From contig CM044315.1 in the NCBI GenBank assembly GCA_024291935.2, forward strand, positions 75,126,385-75,190,384: a stretch of DNA of 64,000 bases, written 5' to 3'. Within the stretch, counting starts at the first letter, position 1. The number at the start of each line of letters is the position of its first letter. This stretch comes from Okapia johnstoni (lineage: Eukaryota; Chordata; Mammalia; Artiodactyla; Giraffidae). Made by a program: the position numbers and the translations under genes. Positions 63,519-64,000 of the stretch are shown here, in pieces. The notes beneath the pieces are model-generated. The model worked only from the letters and a program-made list of their open reading frames with translations, searched no databases and had not been told where the DNA came from.

Positions 63519-64000
63519 TGTTGTTCTTCAGTTGCTAAGTTGTGTTTGAATCTTTGTGACCCCATGAACTGCAGCATACCAGGCTTTCCCTGCCTTTCAC
63601 TATATCCCAGAGTTTGCTCACACTCATGTCCGTTGATGCCATCTAACCATTTCAGCCTCTGTCTCTCCCTTCTCCTCCTGTCCTCAATCTTTCCCAGCAT
63701 CAGGGTCTTTTCGAATGAGTTGGCTGTTCGTATCAGGTGACCAAAATATTGGAGCTTCAGCTTCAACATTAGTCCTTCTAATGAATATTCAGGATTGATT
63801 CCTTTAGGATTGACTGCTTTGATTTCCTTGCTGGTTCTAATTGTTGCTTCTTGTCCTGCATACAGATTTTACAAGAGACAGGTTAGGTGGTCTGGTATTC
63901 CTATCTCTTTAAGAATTTTCCACAGTTTGTTGTGAGCCACACAGTCAAAGACTTTGGCATAGTCAATAAAGCAGAAGTAGATGTTTTTCTGGGATTCTCT
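63519..64000 (-). mobile_element. BovB LINE (antisense), internal deletion, cut by edge
   Basis: Begins 'tgttcttcagttgctaag' (3' end), antisense to 63830 ('gatttccttg'), then jumps to the block coding AGQEATI ('ggttctaattgttgcttc', 63833) and continues past motif A (agtcaaagactttggcatag) to the window end. Measured on the copy at 47222-48332, about 0.63 kb is missing at the join. The 5' end lies beyond the window. Confidence 0.92.

Overview
The window is non-coding nuclear DNA from a pecoran ruminant (cattle, sheep, goat, antelope or deer type). The evidence is the repeat content: at least sixteen BovB (RTE-type LINE) segments, Bov-tA and Bov-A2 SINEs, CHR-2-type SINEs, and L1 copies with the ruminant 3' end, on a background of old mammalian MIR, L2, old L1 and MER5 remnants. 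I cannot name the species. No host protein-coding gene, tRNA, rRNA or CRISPR array can be supported. Every longer open frame is retrotransposon protein, low-complexity sequence or chance.

Layout. 1-976 is the 3' half of a BovB cut by the window edge. 977-5400 is mostly unique sequence with a MER5-type DNA transposon, a MIR, a CHR-2 SINE and two polyadenylated retrocopies, one only about 40 bp. 5400-7550 holds an old L1 split by a BovB with a perfect 10-bp target-site duplication (TSD), then CHR-2 and an inverted pair of Bov-tA SINEs. 7747-8061 is a large AT/CT/GATA microsatellite. 8060-19300 is L2/MIR background with SINEs and a BovB-in-BovB nest (13563-15293). 19302-20490 is another BovB. 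20490-25250 is mostly unique plus one old L1. 25254-28994 is a BovB into which a second BovB inserted with its 5' part flipped; an old L1 follows to about 30340.

30340-37000 and 39570-42600 are the emptiest parts: unique sequence, MIR/L2 remnants and a few stretches that look like conserved non-coding DNA. 37012-39460 is a BovB with an inverted 5' part. 42628-48490 is dense in BovB and L1 insertions, including an isolated L1 5' UTR. 49862-55070 has SINEs, a young L1 inside a SINE, and a multi-layer nest inside an old LTR-like repeat. 56530-57235 is a degenerate AT-rich tandem repeat. 58388-61515 is another BovB-in-BovB nest. 62118-62560 is a small 5'-inverted L1, and 63519-64000 a BovB running off the right edge.

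How the parts relate. The landscape was built by L1- and BovB-type target-primed reverse transcription. Poly(A) or BovB tails, TSDs, 5' truncations and 5' inversions can be read directly, and SINEs and retrocopies carry the same flanking duplications. The most notable theme is four insertions with 5' inversion (two BovB, two L1) and three BovB-into-BovB insertions, all in opposite orientation to their host. I found no new functional system; the interest is in insertion mechanism and nesting history. Family names are from memory of consensus sequences; no database search was possible.
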